From Streptomyces tirandamycinicus (GTDB taxonomy: Bacteria; Actinomycetota; Actinomycetes; Streptomycetales; Streptomycetaceae): 64,000 bases of DNA. The stretch covers positions 5,033,001 through 5,097,000 of the forward strand of contig NZ_CP029188.1 in the NCBI RefSeq assembly GCF_003097515.1, written 5' to 3'. Below, piece after piece: positions 43,045 through 51,194 of the stretch. The translations under genes were made by a program, and so were the position numbers. Within the stretch, counting starts at the first letter, position 1. The number at the start of each line of letters is the position of its first letter. A model generated the notes under the pieces. That model was not told the DNA's origin, did not search any database, and saw only the letters and a list, made by a program, of their open reading frames with translations.

Positions 43045-43181
43045 TGGCTGGTCCGGTGCGCGCAGCTTGCTGCGCAGGACCAGCCACCAGGCCGGTGAAC
43101 GCGCCGAAGGCGCCCGGCCTGGCGTCCCGCGCTTGCGCGGGATGGTCTGGCGGTGAACGCGCCGAAGGCGCCCGCCAGACC
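43045..43181. repeat. three nested hairpins with conserved core and covarying outer stems
   Basis: H1 43045-43086 (outer TGGCTGGTCC/GGACCAGCCA, inner CGCAGC-TT-GCTGCG), H2 43087-43122 (outer CCAGGCCGG/CCGGCCTGG), H3 43144-43181 (outer GGTCTGGCGG/CCGCCAGACC). H2 and H3 share the identical core TGAAC-GCGCC-GAA-GGCGC with a 5-base bulge, while their outer stems differ yet remain fully paired. A simple 8-bp TT-loop hairpin sits between them at 43125-43142. Confidence 0.75.
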
Positions 43182-43348
43182 ACCCTGGAGGGCCGCCAGG
43201 CCCGCCAGGGCGTCCCCGCCCGACCTGTGACCCGCTGCCGCCACCCCCGCCGGGCCTAGGGCCTGCGTGATGTCGTGAGCGGCCCGCGGCCGTACTCGAC
43301 CCCTGCTTACTGCTCCTATCCAGCGTTGTTCAACAACCGATCGTCTCC

Positions 43349-43708
43349 GGCCTACGAAAGCGCGGCATCGGCTTCCAGTCGCTCCACGAATCGCTAGACA
43401 CCACCACGCCCGGCGGCCGCCTGGTGTTCCACGTCTTCGCCGCGCTCGCAGAGTTCATCCGCGAACTCATCGTGCAGGGCACCCATGAGGGCCTGGCGGC
43501 AGCTCGGGCCCGCGGTGAGCGCATCGGGCGACCGCCCGCGATGACAGAGAAACAGATCCGGCACGCCCGTGCCCTGCTCGCGCAGCCGGAGAACACCATC
43601 ACCTCGATCGCAAAGCTGCTCGGCGTCTCCCGTACGACGCTGTACAAGTACGTGCCGGAACTGGTTGCTGGCCGGAACGCCCTGACGTCGGACAGGCCTC
43701 TTCACTGA
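43349..43708 (+). pseudogene. serine recombinase (resolvase/invertase) lacking its N-terminus
   Basis: Reads GLRKRGIGFQSLHESLDTTT, PGGRLVFHVFAALAEFIREL, and ends with an HTH (IAKLLGVSRTTLYKYV). This is the C-terminal two thirds of a Pin/Tn3-type resolvase; about 55 residues with the catalytic serine and the first arginines are missing. The frame is otherwise intact. The homology begins abruptly at 43349, so an insertion or deletion removed the 5-prime end. Confidence 0.8.
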
Positions 43709-43731
43709 CCAGCTACTTCAACGCTGCAAGG

Positions 43732-44685
43732 TCACTCCTTCAGTTTCCTGTGTGGAGGCGGCGGGCTGCCGGCCAGCTCATGCAGTTCCTCTTCCGCTAC
43801 ATCAATCCGGGCCCTGACTCTGGGATCGCGTGCGAGGTCCCACGGCAGGTCGGTGAAGCTGGTAGGGAAAGCCGTGACCAGTTGCTCGACCGTCAGCCCC
43901 TTCGCCTTCGACAAGTCAGCGCCACCCAACAACGAGCCCTCCAGGTGAGCACCGCGCAGCTGTGCGCTATCAAGGTTTGCACCGAGCAACTGTGCTCCTC
44001 GGAAGTTCGCGCCCTCCAGCCAGGCCCCTTCCAAATTCGTCCCTCGCAGCCAGGCATCAGGCAGATGCGCATCGCTTAGGTCGGCGCCCCTTAGATCAGT
44101 CCGTTGCAGGTTGACGATGAAGGGTTCTGCCCGATCCCGTGGTCGACGGCTCAGCACAGTCAACGCAGCCTGAACCGACTCGGTGTGCTGCGGGCGCTCC
44201 TTCTTGGTGGGTGGATCACTCAATGGGGCGTGCTCCCGAACAAAGGAGGCGAGCACCTCAACGATCGTGACATGGTCCTTCGCTGAATCCCGCATGATCC
44301 GTTCTAGCGCGTAAATGCCGCCGAGTTGCTCAAGCGGTTTGTCGGAGGCGACCTGGCTGATTGCCGTGCTGAACCGGTCGGTGACATGTCCTTCTCGGCT
44401 CAGTTCCACGGTCCGGTGGGTGTAGACCAATCCGGCAGCTACCAACGCCCCCCCGCCCAACGCAGTCAGAACGGTACGCAGCCCTGACACCACGGTGCCC
44501 TGCGCGGCCGAGAGATTCTTGTTGAGGTACTTGTGATCTAGCCACCATGGCAGTCGCCACAGCACCACTGTGAACAAGACCAATACACCGGCTACAGCGA
44601 TGGCTACGCAGGCCCATCTCGCGAGCGGCGACATCTGCGACAACTTTGATCCCATGTTGATCACCAGAACCCAGCCAAGCGGCAC
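43732..44685 (-). CDS. pentapeptide-repeat membrane protein
   Basis: 317 residues (GTG 44685; ATG 44655 also possible). Two transmembrane helices near 20-45 and 70-95, a helical middle, and a pentapeptide-repeat block near 195-265 of the A(D/N)LxG kind (LRGADLSDAHLPDAWLRGTN...GANLDSAQLRGAHLEG). Such repeats form a right-handed beta helix. The overall layout (two helices, then a helix-rich part, then repeats) matches membrane proteins common in Streptomyces; function unknown. The converging resolvase remnant ends 23 bases away. Confidence 0.82.
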   Translation of the reverse strand: MPLGWVLVINMGSKLSQMSPLARWACVAIAVAGVLVLFTVVLWRLPWWLDHKYLNKNLSAAQGTVVSGLRTVLTALGGGALVAAGLVYTHRTVELSREGHVTDRFSTAISQVASDKPLEQLGGIYALERIMRDSAKDHVTIVEVLASFVREHAPLSDPPTKKERPQHTESVQAALTVLSRRPRDRAEPFIVNLQRTDLRGADLSDAHLPDAWLRGTNLEGAWLEGANFRGAQLLGANLDSAQLRGAHLEGSLLGGADLSKAKGLTVEQLVTAFPTSFTDLPWDLARDPRVRARIDVAEEELHELAGSPPPPHRKLKE

Positions 44686-45033
44686 CTGCCACGCGAGAGC
44701 TGGTTAACTCACCCCTTTGCGGGTGACGCTCGACTAGACGAGGAGTCAGGGGTGGTGCGGTCTCTCGCTGTCGTGCGGCAGATCAGTCTGTAACCGGGAG
44801 CTGTGACGCCAAGAGCACACCCGCTGCCCCGCTGTCGCTCCTGAGTATCCGTCACGCTGGCTCTGGACGCCGGAAACGGGGAGCTCATCCGGTATCCATG
44901 GCGCAGGGTTGGCCCGGCGGGCCAACGAGGGGGCGGAGCCAAGAGCGGCTTCATCGAGCGACACGATCTTCCCTGCGGGAGCAGGCCGGCGCTGAGGAGA
45001 ACCGCAGGCCTGCCGGCCCGCGGGCTGATCTGC
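44686..45033. other. gene-free interval
   Basis: About 350 bases between the pentapeptide gene start and the end of the peptidase gene. No frame with a ribosome site or family resemblance was found; it should hold the promoter of the pentapeptide gene. Confidence 0.45.
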
Positions 45034-45060
45034 GGCGGGGCCCGGCAGCCGGACCCCGCC
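45034..45060 (-). terminator. terminator of the XRE/ImmA peptidase gene
   Basis: GGCGGGGCCCGG CAG CCGGACCCCGCC, a 12-bp stem with one mismatch, 9 bases past the minus-strand stop at 45070. Confidence 0.6.
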
Positions 45061-45069
45061 AACAGGCCA

Positions 45070-46284
45070 TCAGGATGAGCTGCTGACCAGCCGGAGGGCT
45101 GGGCGGTCTTCCTCGCAACCGAGCATGCGCCGCACCTGGGCTGCACTCCAGGCCAGCTCGTGAGCCAGTTCGGCAATTGTCAGCCCGTGGTCGCAGGCGA
45201 GGGCGAAGGCCTGGGACAGCAGCGCGGACTGTTCGCCGGGATAGCCAGCCAGGGGTTCCGGAGCGAAACCGGGTTGCCCCTGCAGGCCGTGCAGCCGCTG
45301 GTAGGCGCGGCTGGCCGAGGAGTCCGACAGGAGGCCGAGTTCTCTGCAGCGGTACAACAAGGAGTGCACCGAGACCCCCCAACCGTCGCGGAGCTGCGAG
45401 AGCTTGTGCAGGTCCGCCCGTGCGGGCAGCTCGGGCAGGATCGATTCGCGAGGGGTGAGGAACTCGGCTGCGAAGGTGTCGGCCTCGCGTTCCTGGGTGA
45501 TGTCACCGGGATTGGTGTCGCCGTGCAGGATCAGGTGGCCCAGCTCGTGGGCGGCGCTGAAGCGATGCCGGTAGACGTCGTCCGTCCGGTTGGGCGTCAG
45601 TACGATCAACGGGCGCGGGAGGCGCGAGGTGGAGAAGGCGTCGACGGAGCGCAGGTCCTCGTCGCGCTGCGGGGTGACCACAACGATGCCATGCGCTTCC
45701 AGGCGCCGGACCAGGTGAGCGATGGGCCCGGTGCCCAGCCCCCACGCGACTCGCAGGGCTCGGGCGGCGGAGGCAGGTTCGCTGGGCAAATCGGTGCCCG
45801 GGTGCACCTCGCCGCCGGCGAAGCCGGGGAGATCGACCACGGGGAGCTGGACACGCTTCTCCAGTGCGTAGGTCAGCTCCCAGACCTGTTCGGTGAACGC
45901 GACGGCTTTGGCGCGCTGGTAGGCCCGGGTGCTGCGCAGACTGCGGAAGTGCGCGGCCGAGGGATCCAGCCGCGCGTGGGGCCGCCCCGCCAGGAAGTAC
46001 GTCAGCGGCACATCCAAAATCTCGGCCAGGCGCGGCAGCAGGTCGGGGCGCGGCCGGTTGGTGCCCATCTCGTACTGGCTCACCGCAGCAGGGGTCACCC
46101 CCAGCTCGTCGGCCAGCCGCCTCTTCGTCATCCCGATGAGGCTGCGGGCTTGGGCCAGCCGGGCGGGGTCGAAGAGCTCGTGCACGGCAGCCGGGGACGG
46201 TTGGCCCCGGTCGGCGCGGGCCTTACCGGAGCCGCCGCGGCTGCCGGGGGGGGTGAACAGCGGTGGTTGGGTGTTCTTACTCAT
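45070..46284 (-). CDS. XRE HTH fused to ImmA/IrrE metallopeptidase
   Basis: 404 residues. XRE helix-turn-helix LAQARSLIGMTKRRLADELG and TPAAVSQYEMG (about 43-98), then an ImmA/IrrE peptidase with the zinc motif HELGH at 246-250 and the downstream READTFAAEFLTP that supplies the third ligand. The C-terminal 90 residues form another HTH-like region. Family members cleave a repressor in response to a signal or act in phage/ICE control and antitoxin degradation. Its start lies inside the last codons of the preceding gene, so both are translated together. Confidence 0.9.
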   Translation of the reverse strand: MSKNTQPPLFTPPGSRGGSGKARADRGQPSPAAVHELFDPARLAQARSLIGMTKRRLADELGVTPAAVSQYEMGTNRPRPDLLPRLAEILDVPLTYFLAGRPHARLDPSAAHFRSLRSTRAYQRAKAVAFTEQVWELTYALEKRVQLPVVDLPGFAGGEVHPGTDLPSEPASAARALRVAWGLGTGPIAHLVRRLEAHGIVVVTPQRDEDLRSVDAFSTSRLPRPLIVLTPNRTDDVYRHRFSAAHELGHLILHGDTNPGDITQEREADTFAAEFLTPRESILPELPARADLHKLSQLRDGWGVSVHSLLYRCRELGLLSDSSASRAYQRLHGLQGQPGFAPEPLAGYPGEQSALLSQAFALACDHGLTIAELAHELAWSAAQVRRMLGCEEDRPALRLVSSSS

Positions 46285-47101
46285 CGCCGTTTTCTATGTC
46301 GGAAATGGTTGGTTCCTGTTCGGCGGACGGACGCTTGACGACCTCGAAGCGATGCGTGACGCCCAGAACAGGCAGGTCTCCCCCGGTGAAGCCCTTTTCG
46401 CGGGGGACACTAATACCTGCATCGCGCAGGTCATCGCGGGAGTCGCTGGAGTCCTGCTCGGCGGCGGCGATGCTCATGTCGAGCGACTCCGGGGTCCACA
46501 CCATGGCGCCGTCGTCCTCCAGCGACGTCGGCGTACCCCACCAGGCGGCCAGGACCTTGTCGCTGTCGGCGTTGGCAGCGTACGCGACGTAGATCACCGT
46601 CAGCTGCTCCGCCTCGGCCGCCGCTGCGGCCTCCGCCACCGAGGGGTGCGCCGCCGGCTCGGTGGTCTCGGAATCGCTGTCGAACAGCGTCGGTGGAGGT
46701 TGCGCAGCGCCTACGCCGTTGTCGCGGGAGACCTGGTGGGGAATCTTCGTGCTCAGCTTTGCGCGGGAGATCGGTTCCTTCAGCGAGTCGGCATGCCGAA
46801 AGGGGATCAGCACTCGCCCCTTGACGACCGCCAGGCTGTACGACGCCCCTTTGGGCTTACGGGCCTCATAGCCGGGGAGTTCGGCCAGCTCGAACTGCTT
46901 GACGACCTGTCCGTAGCGCGTGGCCCACATGCTGCCGTAGGCGCGCTTGTCCTCGGCCCCCGCCTTCTGGGCCGCCACCTGTACCTCGTAGGCGGTTTGC
47001 TGACCACGTGCCAGCCCCTTAACCACATGCCGTATCACCTCCGCGGCGTGATCACCGAACTGCTCAACGGCCCACTGCGACGGCGTGATTTCACCAGCCA
47101 T
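46277..47101 (-). CDS. unknown partner of the XRE/ImmA peptidase
   Basis: 274 residues, ATG 47101 with GGGGGGAT upstream. The stop overlaps the peptidase start by 8 bases. N-terminal half: helical, QFGDHAAEVIRHVVKGLARG, then SMWATRYGQVVKQFELAELPGYEARKP and KGRVLIPFRHADSLKEPI; an acidic Ala/Glu linker; C-terminal half with TVIYVAYAANADSDKVLAAWWG and VLGVTHRFEVVKR. No family recognised. By position it may be the substrate or toxin/antitoxin partner of the peptidase. The promoter region upstream is AT-rich (TTAATTTATAGACTT near 47158). Confidence 0.65.
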   Translation of the reverse strand: MAGEITPSQWAVEQFGDHAAEVIRHVVKGLARGQQTAYEVQVAAQKAGAEDKRAYGSMWATRYGQVVKQFELAELPGYEARKPKGASYSLAVVKGRVLIPFRHADSLKEPISRAKLSTKIPHQVSRDNGVGAAQPPPTLFDSDSETTEPAAHPSVAEAAAAAEAEQLTVIYVAYAANADSDKVLAAWWGTPTSLEDDGAMVWTPESLDMSIAAAEQDSSDSRDDLRDAGISVPREKGFTGGDLPVLGVTHRFEVVKRPSAEQEPTISDIENGDE

Positions 47102-47124
47102 GATCCCCCCAGGGAGCTAGTCAC

Positions 47125-47415
47125 TTACCGAACCGACATCAACATAGCACCATGACTTAATTTATAGACTTCATTTGCCCGGTCGGTGTGGCGGCGGGCG
47201 CGCTTGGTTCCGGAGCGGCAGGCAGGTCGACCTGTCGTCGCGCCGTGCAATCCAAGACGGGCTGGCACAACCGGCCGTCCGATCGCAAGCGGAATGCTCG
47301 CTACCGTGAATGGCTGTACCGATGTTCCCCACGGCCGGATGCGCTCCTGGTCCTCCAGCCCGAACCCGTCCAGTTGACTGCCGATCGACACCAGGACGTA
47401 CCCCGCGAGCCTCAT
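47125..47415 (-). pseudogene. N-terminal fragment of a serine recombinase
   Basis: From ATG 47415 the minus frame starts MRLAGYVLVSIGSQLDGFGL then EDQERIRPW, matching the beginning of large serine recombinases (Y-x-R-V-S with the nucleophilic serine; here the arginine is leucine). Homology stops after about 30 residues; the rest is unrelated. Confidence 0.5.
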
Positions 47416-47482
47416 CTGATCGTCTCCAACGCGTTGACCTGCACTGTCACAGAAATGGGCATCACTGTGACCCTGGCGTGTC

Positions 47483-48559
47483 TTACAGGCCGATGCCGTA
47501 CAGCGGGTTCGTTTCGTCCCAGATGCCGGCTTCCTCGAAGTAGGCTGCGAGGGATGCGGAGCCGTCGGCCCAGCCGCCGTGGCGGCCGGTCTCGATGAGG
47601 TCGGCGCCGGCCTGTTTGGCGGCGGTGGCGAAGCCGCGGCGGAGGCTGTGCCCGCTCCACCGCGGCGGGAGATCGGGCAGGAGGTCGGTCGGTGCGGTGA
47701 GGTGGGCTCGAGCTGCGGCGCGGGTGATGAGGTCGCCGATGCCTTCGCCGGTGATCCGGCCGGTGGGGTCGCCGATCGGCTTGCCGTGGCGGCGCATGGG
47801 GTGGGCGATACGGTCGTGCCGGTCGATGCGGAGGAACAGCGGTCCGGTCGGCTGGCGGCCGCGGTCGATGAGGCACTGGCGCCAGGCGCGGAGGGCACGG
47901 ACGGGGCAGGTGGCCGGGTTGGAGCCGTAGGGGACTCCGAGGGGGCCTTCGTGGTTGACCTTCGGTCGCCAGACCTCGACGGCCAGGCCTTCCTCGACGT
48001 CGGCGACGTCGGCCCAGTCCAGCAGGCGCAGTTCGGAGCGGCGAGCGGCGATGGAAAACCCGAGCAGCAGGGCAGCGACGTCGCGTCGTCCGCTCGCCTT
48101 GGTGGTGTCGACGGCCGCGACCATGGTGCGGAGCACGGCAGGGGTGGCGGCGGCCGCGCGGCGGGTCCGGCGGCGCGGGTCCTTGGAGCGCTTGCGTTCG
48201 GCCTCGTGGCCTTTCAGTACGCGTCGGGCGCCGATGGTGGCGGGCTTGGGCTGCTCGGCGGCTTGGTGGGCGACGGCGATGGAGGCCAGGGCCCGGTCCA
48301 TGGTGCCGGGGCTCTTGTCCTCCCTTTTGAGGTGGGTCATGTACTCGGTAACAGTGTCCGCGCTCGCGGGCAGGGCCCTGCGGCCGGTGTGCGTGCACCA
48401 GGTGGTGAAGCGGTGCCAGTCGCCGGCGTAGCCGCGGCGGGTCTCGGGCGGGATGCCTTCCTCGACCGCGGCGCGGGCCTCGGGCGAGAGTCCGCCGGTC
48501 CGGCTTGCCGGGACGAGGGCTTTCGGCTCGGTGTCGGCGGTCGCGGGTGACGTGTCCAC
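47483..48559 (-). CDS. tyrosine recombinase/integrase
   Basis: 358 residues. N-terminal SAM-like core-binding domain (about 25-105), then the catalytic domain: first arginine in AARRSELRLLDW near 173, HSLRRGFATAAKQAG near 304 (H-x-x-R), HGGW near 327 and the nucleophile tyrosine in SLAAYFEEAG near 340. All members of the R-H-R-H/W-Y set are recognisable, so it should be active. It would integrate or resolve the element. An imperfect 15-bp inverted repeat lies just upstream of the start. Confidence 0.9.
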   Translation of the reverse strand: MDTSPATADTEPKALVPASRTGGLSPEARAAVEEGIPPETRRGYAGDWHRFTTWCTHTGRRALPASADTVTEYMTHLKREDKSPGTMDRALASIAVAHQAAEQPKPATIGARRVLKGHEAERKRSKDPRRRTRRAAAATPAVLRTMVAAVDTTKASGRRDVAALLLGFSIAARRSELRLLDWADVADVEEGLAVEVWRPKVNHEGPLGVPYGSNPATCPVRALRAWRQCLIDRGRQPTGPLFLRIDRHDRIAHPMRRHGKPIGDPTGRITGEGIGDLITRAAARAHLTAPTDLLPDLPPRWSGHSLRRGFATAAKQAGADLIETGRHGGWADGSASLAAYFEEAGIWDETNPLYGIGL

Positions 48560-48581
48560 GGGCGGCTCCCTTGGCGCGGTT

Positions 48582-48615
48582 CTGGCTCCTGGTAAGGCAA
48601 CTTACCGGGAGCCAG
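48582..48615. promoter_or_regulatory. 15-bp inverted repeat upstream of the integrase
   Basis: CTGGCTCCTGGTAAG (48582-48596) and CTTACCGGGAGCCAG (48601-48615), one mismatch, 4-base spacer, 22 bases upstream of the integrase start. It may be an operator, a hairpin in the leader, or integrase core sites. Confidence 0.55.
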
Positions 48616-48669
48616 AGCGCAACAGGCCGATCTGAAGAGAACCGAGCCAGGCACGCCTGATCGCGATAG

Positions 48670-48972
48670 CTACTCGCGCACGCCACCGAAGGCGTACCGG
48701 ATCCTCAGTGCGTCGCGAAAGGCTGCCCGTTCGGCGCGAGAGAGGGAGAACTCCTTCCGCCTCGCAGCACGTTCCTGCTCAGCAAGCGTGCGGCGGAAGG
48801 GTTCGTCTGTGGCCGCGACGTTTTTGCCGACACCTGGCTGCGACTCCAGGTCAGCTATCTGCTGGTCGAGTCTGGCCAGCAGCGGATGGTTGGGATCGTC
48901 ACCTGCGTAGGTGTCCCGGAGGTGCTTGATGGCTGCCAACTGTTCCCGAAGGACGCGGGCACTCGTCGTCAT
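48670..48972 (-). CDS. small helical protein, unknown
   Basis: 100 residues from ATG 48972 after GGGGAAGG. Almost entirely helical and charged: LREQLAAIKHLRDTYAG, LLARLDQQIADLES, EQERAARRKEFSLSRAERAAF. Resembles short coiled-coil proteins upstream of integrases in Streptomyces elements. Probably in one transcript with the integrase gene. Function unknown. Confidence 0.6.
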   Translation of the reverse strand: MTTSARVLREQLAAIKHLRDTYAGDDPNHPLLARLDQQIADLESQPGVGKNVAATDEPFRRTLAEQERAARRKEFSLSRAERAAFRDALRIRYAFGGVRE

Positions 48973-49768
48973 GCGCCTTCCCCGGTGGTCGAGCGCCCGC
49001 CGCAAAGGGGCGCGAGCAACGCGGATGGGAGATTTCTCCCCGCCTGGGCGGGAGCGTACGCGTTCGACTCATCAGGGTATAGATGGGCGCTCAGCCCTCC
49101 AGGATCACGGTTCGCCAGACGGCGTGCGATTTGGCCTCACGCGCCGAAAAGCCACCAGGGTTGCGCGTCTAACCCAGTTCCCCAAGGTCTGTGCGCTCGC
49201 CAGCAGACAGGCGCAACCAATCTCATGTCCGGAGGAACCTCATGCTGCCCACACCCCCGCCCGCCGAAAGTACGGCCCTCGCCGTACGGGCCGCTGCCTG
49301 AAGGGCCGGGCCGGATCCGGCGACGACTGCCGGAACGAGCCCCCTGGGCGGTGCCCACCCCGAACGGCTCAAGCTCAACCGCATCCCCTTCAGCAACGTC
49401 CCCCGGATACACCCAGGCGATCCGCCGCGCCCAGTAAGCCCGGCGCCGCCGAGGCTGAGCCGACGTTCACGCGTAACCGGGGCTCGCAGGAGCGGCCCTG
49501 TGGCGCTGCCCATGGGGCCAATCGCGGTTTCCTCTCGCCCTGTCAGCGGCGGTCGCTACCTCTTGGCCGTTCCCCCACCCCTCGCGCGGGGGTTGTCCGT
49601 GCGCCATGTGTCTGTTCCTCCGCCTCGGCGACCGGGGCGTCCCTCGAGCGTTTCGTTCCGGTCGTCCAAGTGCCAGCCCGGGTGACGGATAGAGTCAAGA
49701 TTTTTTGCCCGTCACCGATTCGCAGACCGAGTCGCTCCCTCGGAACCTCCGGGCCCTTCAAACCGCGT
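48973..49768. other. gene-free interval
   Basis: About 800 bases without a convincing gene. A short frame at 49242-49301 starts with ATG 4 bases after GGAGGAA and ends after 19 residues, which could be a leader peptide. Otherwise only GC-rich non-coding sequence. Confidence 0.45.
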
Positions 49769-49868
49769 ACTAGGTATCTTGACTGTTCGTCCTACACGGT
49801 GTTCTCACATAGCCATCTACCTAGTCATCCTATCTTGCACTACTTAGCGTCAAGTCAGCGTAGCTGAC
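49769..49868. promoter_or_regulatory. AT-rich region with inverted repeats, candidate promoter or replication origin
   Basis: Clearly lower GC than surroundings. ACTAGGTA (49769-49776) and TACCTAGT (49818-49825) form an inverted repeat, TATCTTG occurs twice, and GTCAGC GTA GCTGAC (49854-49868) is a further palindrome. It lies directly upstream of the winged-helix gene at 49919. Confidence 0.45.
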
Positions 49869-49918
49869 CAGCAGTTTCAGGTTGGACTGAGCTGCCATAG
49901 ATGTGCGACTCTATCGGT

Positions 49919-50779
49919 ATGACGCCGATTCAGAACACCGCAACCAAACCGGAGTCGGGGAACGAGATAGGTCGGGACGAGTCGGCCGGCACCTCCGACA
50001 CCGAGGGATTCCTGAGCCAGGCCAGGACCATCGAGATGATCCTGGAGCGCTCGGCAAGGACCAACCGAACCGTCCCGATCAGAAGGGTCTTCCTCCAGCT
50101 CGGAGAGGGGCGGGACACGGAGCCCGGAGCCCTGAAGTCGCTCGTCTCAAGCCGCCAGGAGCGGGCGCTCGACCTCTACCTCCTCGTCGCGGCCATCACA
50201 GGCGGCCCAGGTCACTCGGTGACGGAGTGGTCGACCACGTGGGCCAGGACGATCGGCATCTTCGACCAGAAGTCCGGAGCGTCGGCGGTCTCCCGGGCAT
50301 GGAAAGCCCTGAAGGACCTCGACCTCATCACCACGGCCCGTGGGTCTCAGCGCAGGACCACCGTCACCAAGTGCATGGAGGACGGCAGCGGGCCGTACGA
50401 GCCGCCCGCGAACGTCGGCGAGAAGTACCTCCAGCTCCCGTTCGAGTACTGGGAGGAGGGCTTGCACACCAAGCTCACCCTCGCGGGCAAGGCGATGTTC
50501 CTGATCGCCCTCGCCCAGAGGAAACACAAGTTCCCGCTCGTCCACGCCAGGATCAGCGAGTGGTACGGCCTGGCCCAGAAGACTGTGGCGAGCGGCATCG
50601 ACGACCTAGTGGAGAACGGAATCCTGGCGCCGGCTGGGTTTGAGTACTTCGACACTCTCGCCGCCCGCTCGGGAAGAGGTTCACGCCCCCTCTACCGGCT
50701 GGTGAGGCCCTTCCACCAGCGCGGACTGCCCCCCACGGGGCTCGAAGCATTCCCTGCCCAAACGGAGGCCGGGAAGTAG
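49919..50779 (+). CDS. winged-helix protein, possible replication initiator/regulator
   Basis: 286 residues from ATG 49919 (ATG 49901 possible; neither has a strong ribosome site, and the gene may be leaderless). Two winged-helix-like parts: EWSTTWARTIGIFDQKSGAS with AVSRAWKALKDLDLITTARG near 105-145, and ISEWYGLAQKTVASGIDDLVENGIL near 215-240. This layout, with an N-terminal flexible tail and a terminal Pro-rich tail, is that of plasmid replication or partition-type DNA-binding proteins. The AT-rich region upstream would be its natural binding site. Confidence 0.65.
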   Translation: MTPIQNTATKPESGNEIGRDESAGTSDTEGFLSQARTIEMILERSARTNRTVPIRRVFLQLGEGRDTEPGALKSLVSSRQERALDLYLLVAAITGGPGHSVTEWSTTWARTIGIFDQKSGASAVSRAWKALKDLDLITTARGSQRRTTVTKCMEDGSGPYEPPANVGEKYLQLPFEYWEEGLHTKLTLAGKAMFLIALAQRKHKFPLVHARISEWYGLAQKTVASGIDDLVENGILAPAGFEYFDTLAARSGRGSRPLYRLVRPFHQRGLPPTGLEAFPAQTEAGK

Positions 50780-50864
50780 AGAACCGCGCCGCCCCTCCCT
50801 GGCTACCAAACCTGGGGCGAACGCGGTCCAAGCGCCGGCAAGGCCGGCAGATGGGAACAACAGT

Positions 50865-51086
50865 ATGACCTCTATACCCAGTGGCGCCCCGGCGCACCCC
50901 CTCTCCCCGCGCCGGAGGTGGGTCAGGGTGCTCCTGGTTGTCGTCGGCCTCGTCGTCCTGCGGGGCATCGACCCTGCCTACGTCGATAACCTCGGAACCT
51001 GGCTCGGCATCATGACCGTGCTCGCTCCGGAAGTCTTCATCCAAAGGCGGGACGAGCCACCCGGGAACCTGAGCATCGCTTGCTGA
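50865..51086 (+). CDS. small membrane protein
   Basis: 73 residues. One or two hydrophobic segments (WVRVLLVVVGLVVLRGI and LGTWLGIMTVLAPEVFI) with a basic loop before them. Starts 85 bases after the winged-helix gene. No ribosome site better than GGGAACAA. May be the second gene of that transcript. Unknown. Confidence 0.45.
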   Translation: MTSIPSGAPAHPLSPRRRWVRVLLVVVGLVVLRGIDPAYVDNLGTWLGIMTVLAPEVFIQRRDEPPGNLSIAC

Positions 51087-51147
51087 ATTACCAGCCGCCG
51101 AGAGGCTTGCTAACGGCACCCCGACTCTCCGACCGTAGTTGACCAAC

Positions 51148-51194
51148 ACGAACGCGCCCTGCCAGTCGTCCATCGACCGGCAGGGCGCGTTCGT
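51148..51194. terminator. bidirectional terminator
   Basis: Perfect 16-bp stem ACGAACGCGCCCTGCC / GGCAGGGCGCGTTCGT with a 15-base loop, between the plus-strand gene and the convergent gene at 51633. Confidence 0.75.

Noticed and set aside
26460..48620. Search for att repeats linking the left edge (26472) and the integrase region
   Set aside because: By eye no shared stretch longer than chance was found between the edge and the DNA around 48582-48670, so no attL/attR is claimed.
49242..49301. 19-codon frame with a strong GGAGGAA ribosome site
   Set aside because: Too short to support a protein call; kept only as a possible leader in the gap description.
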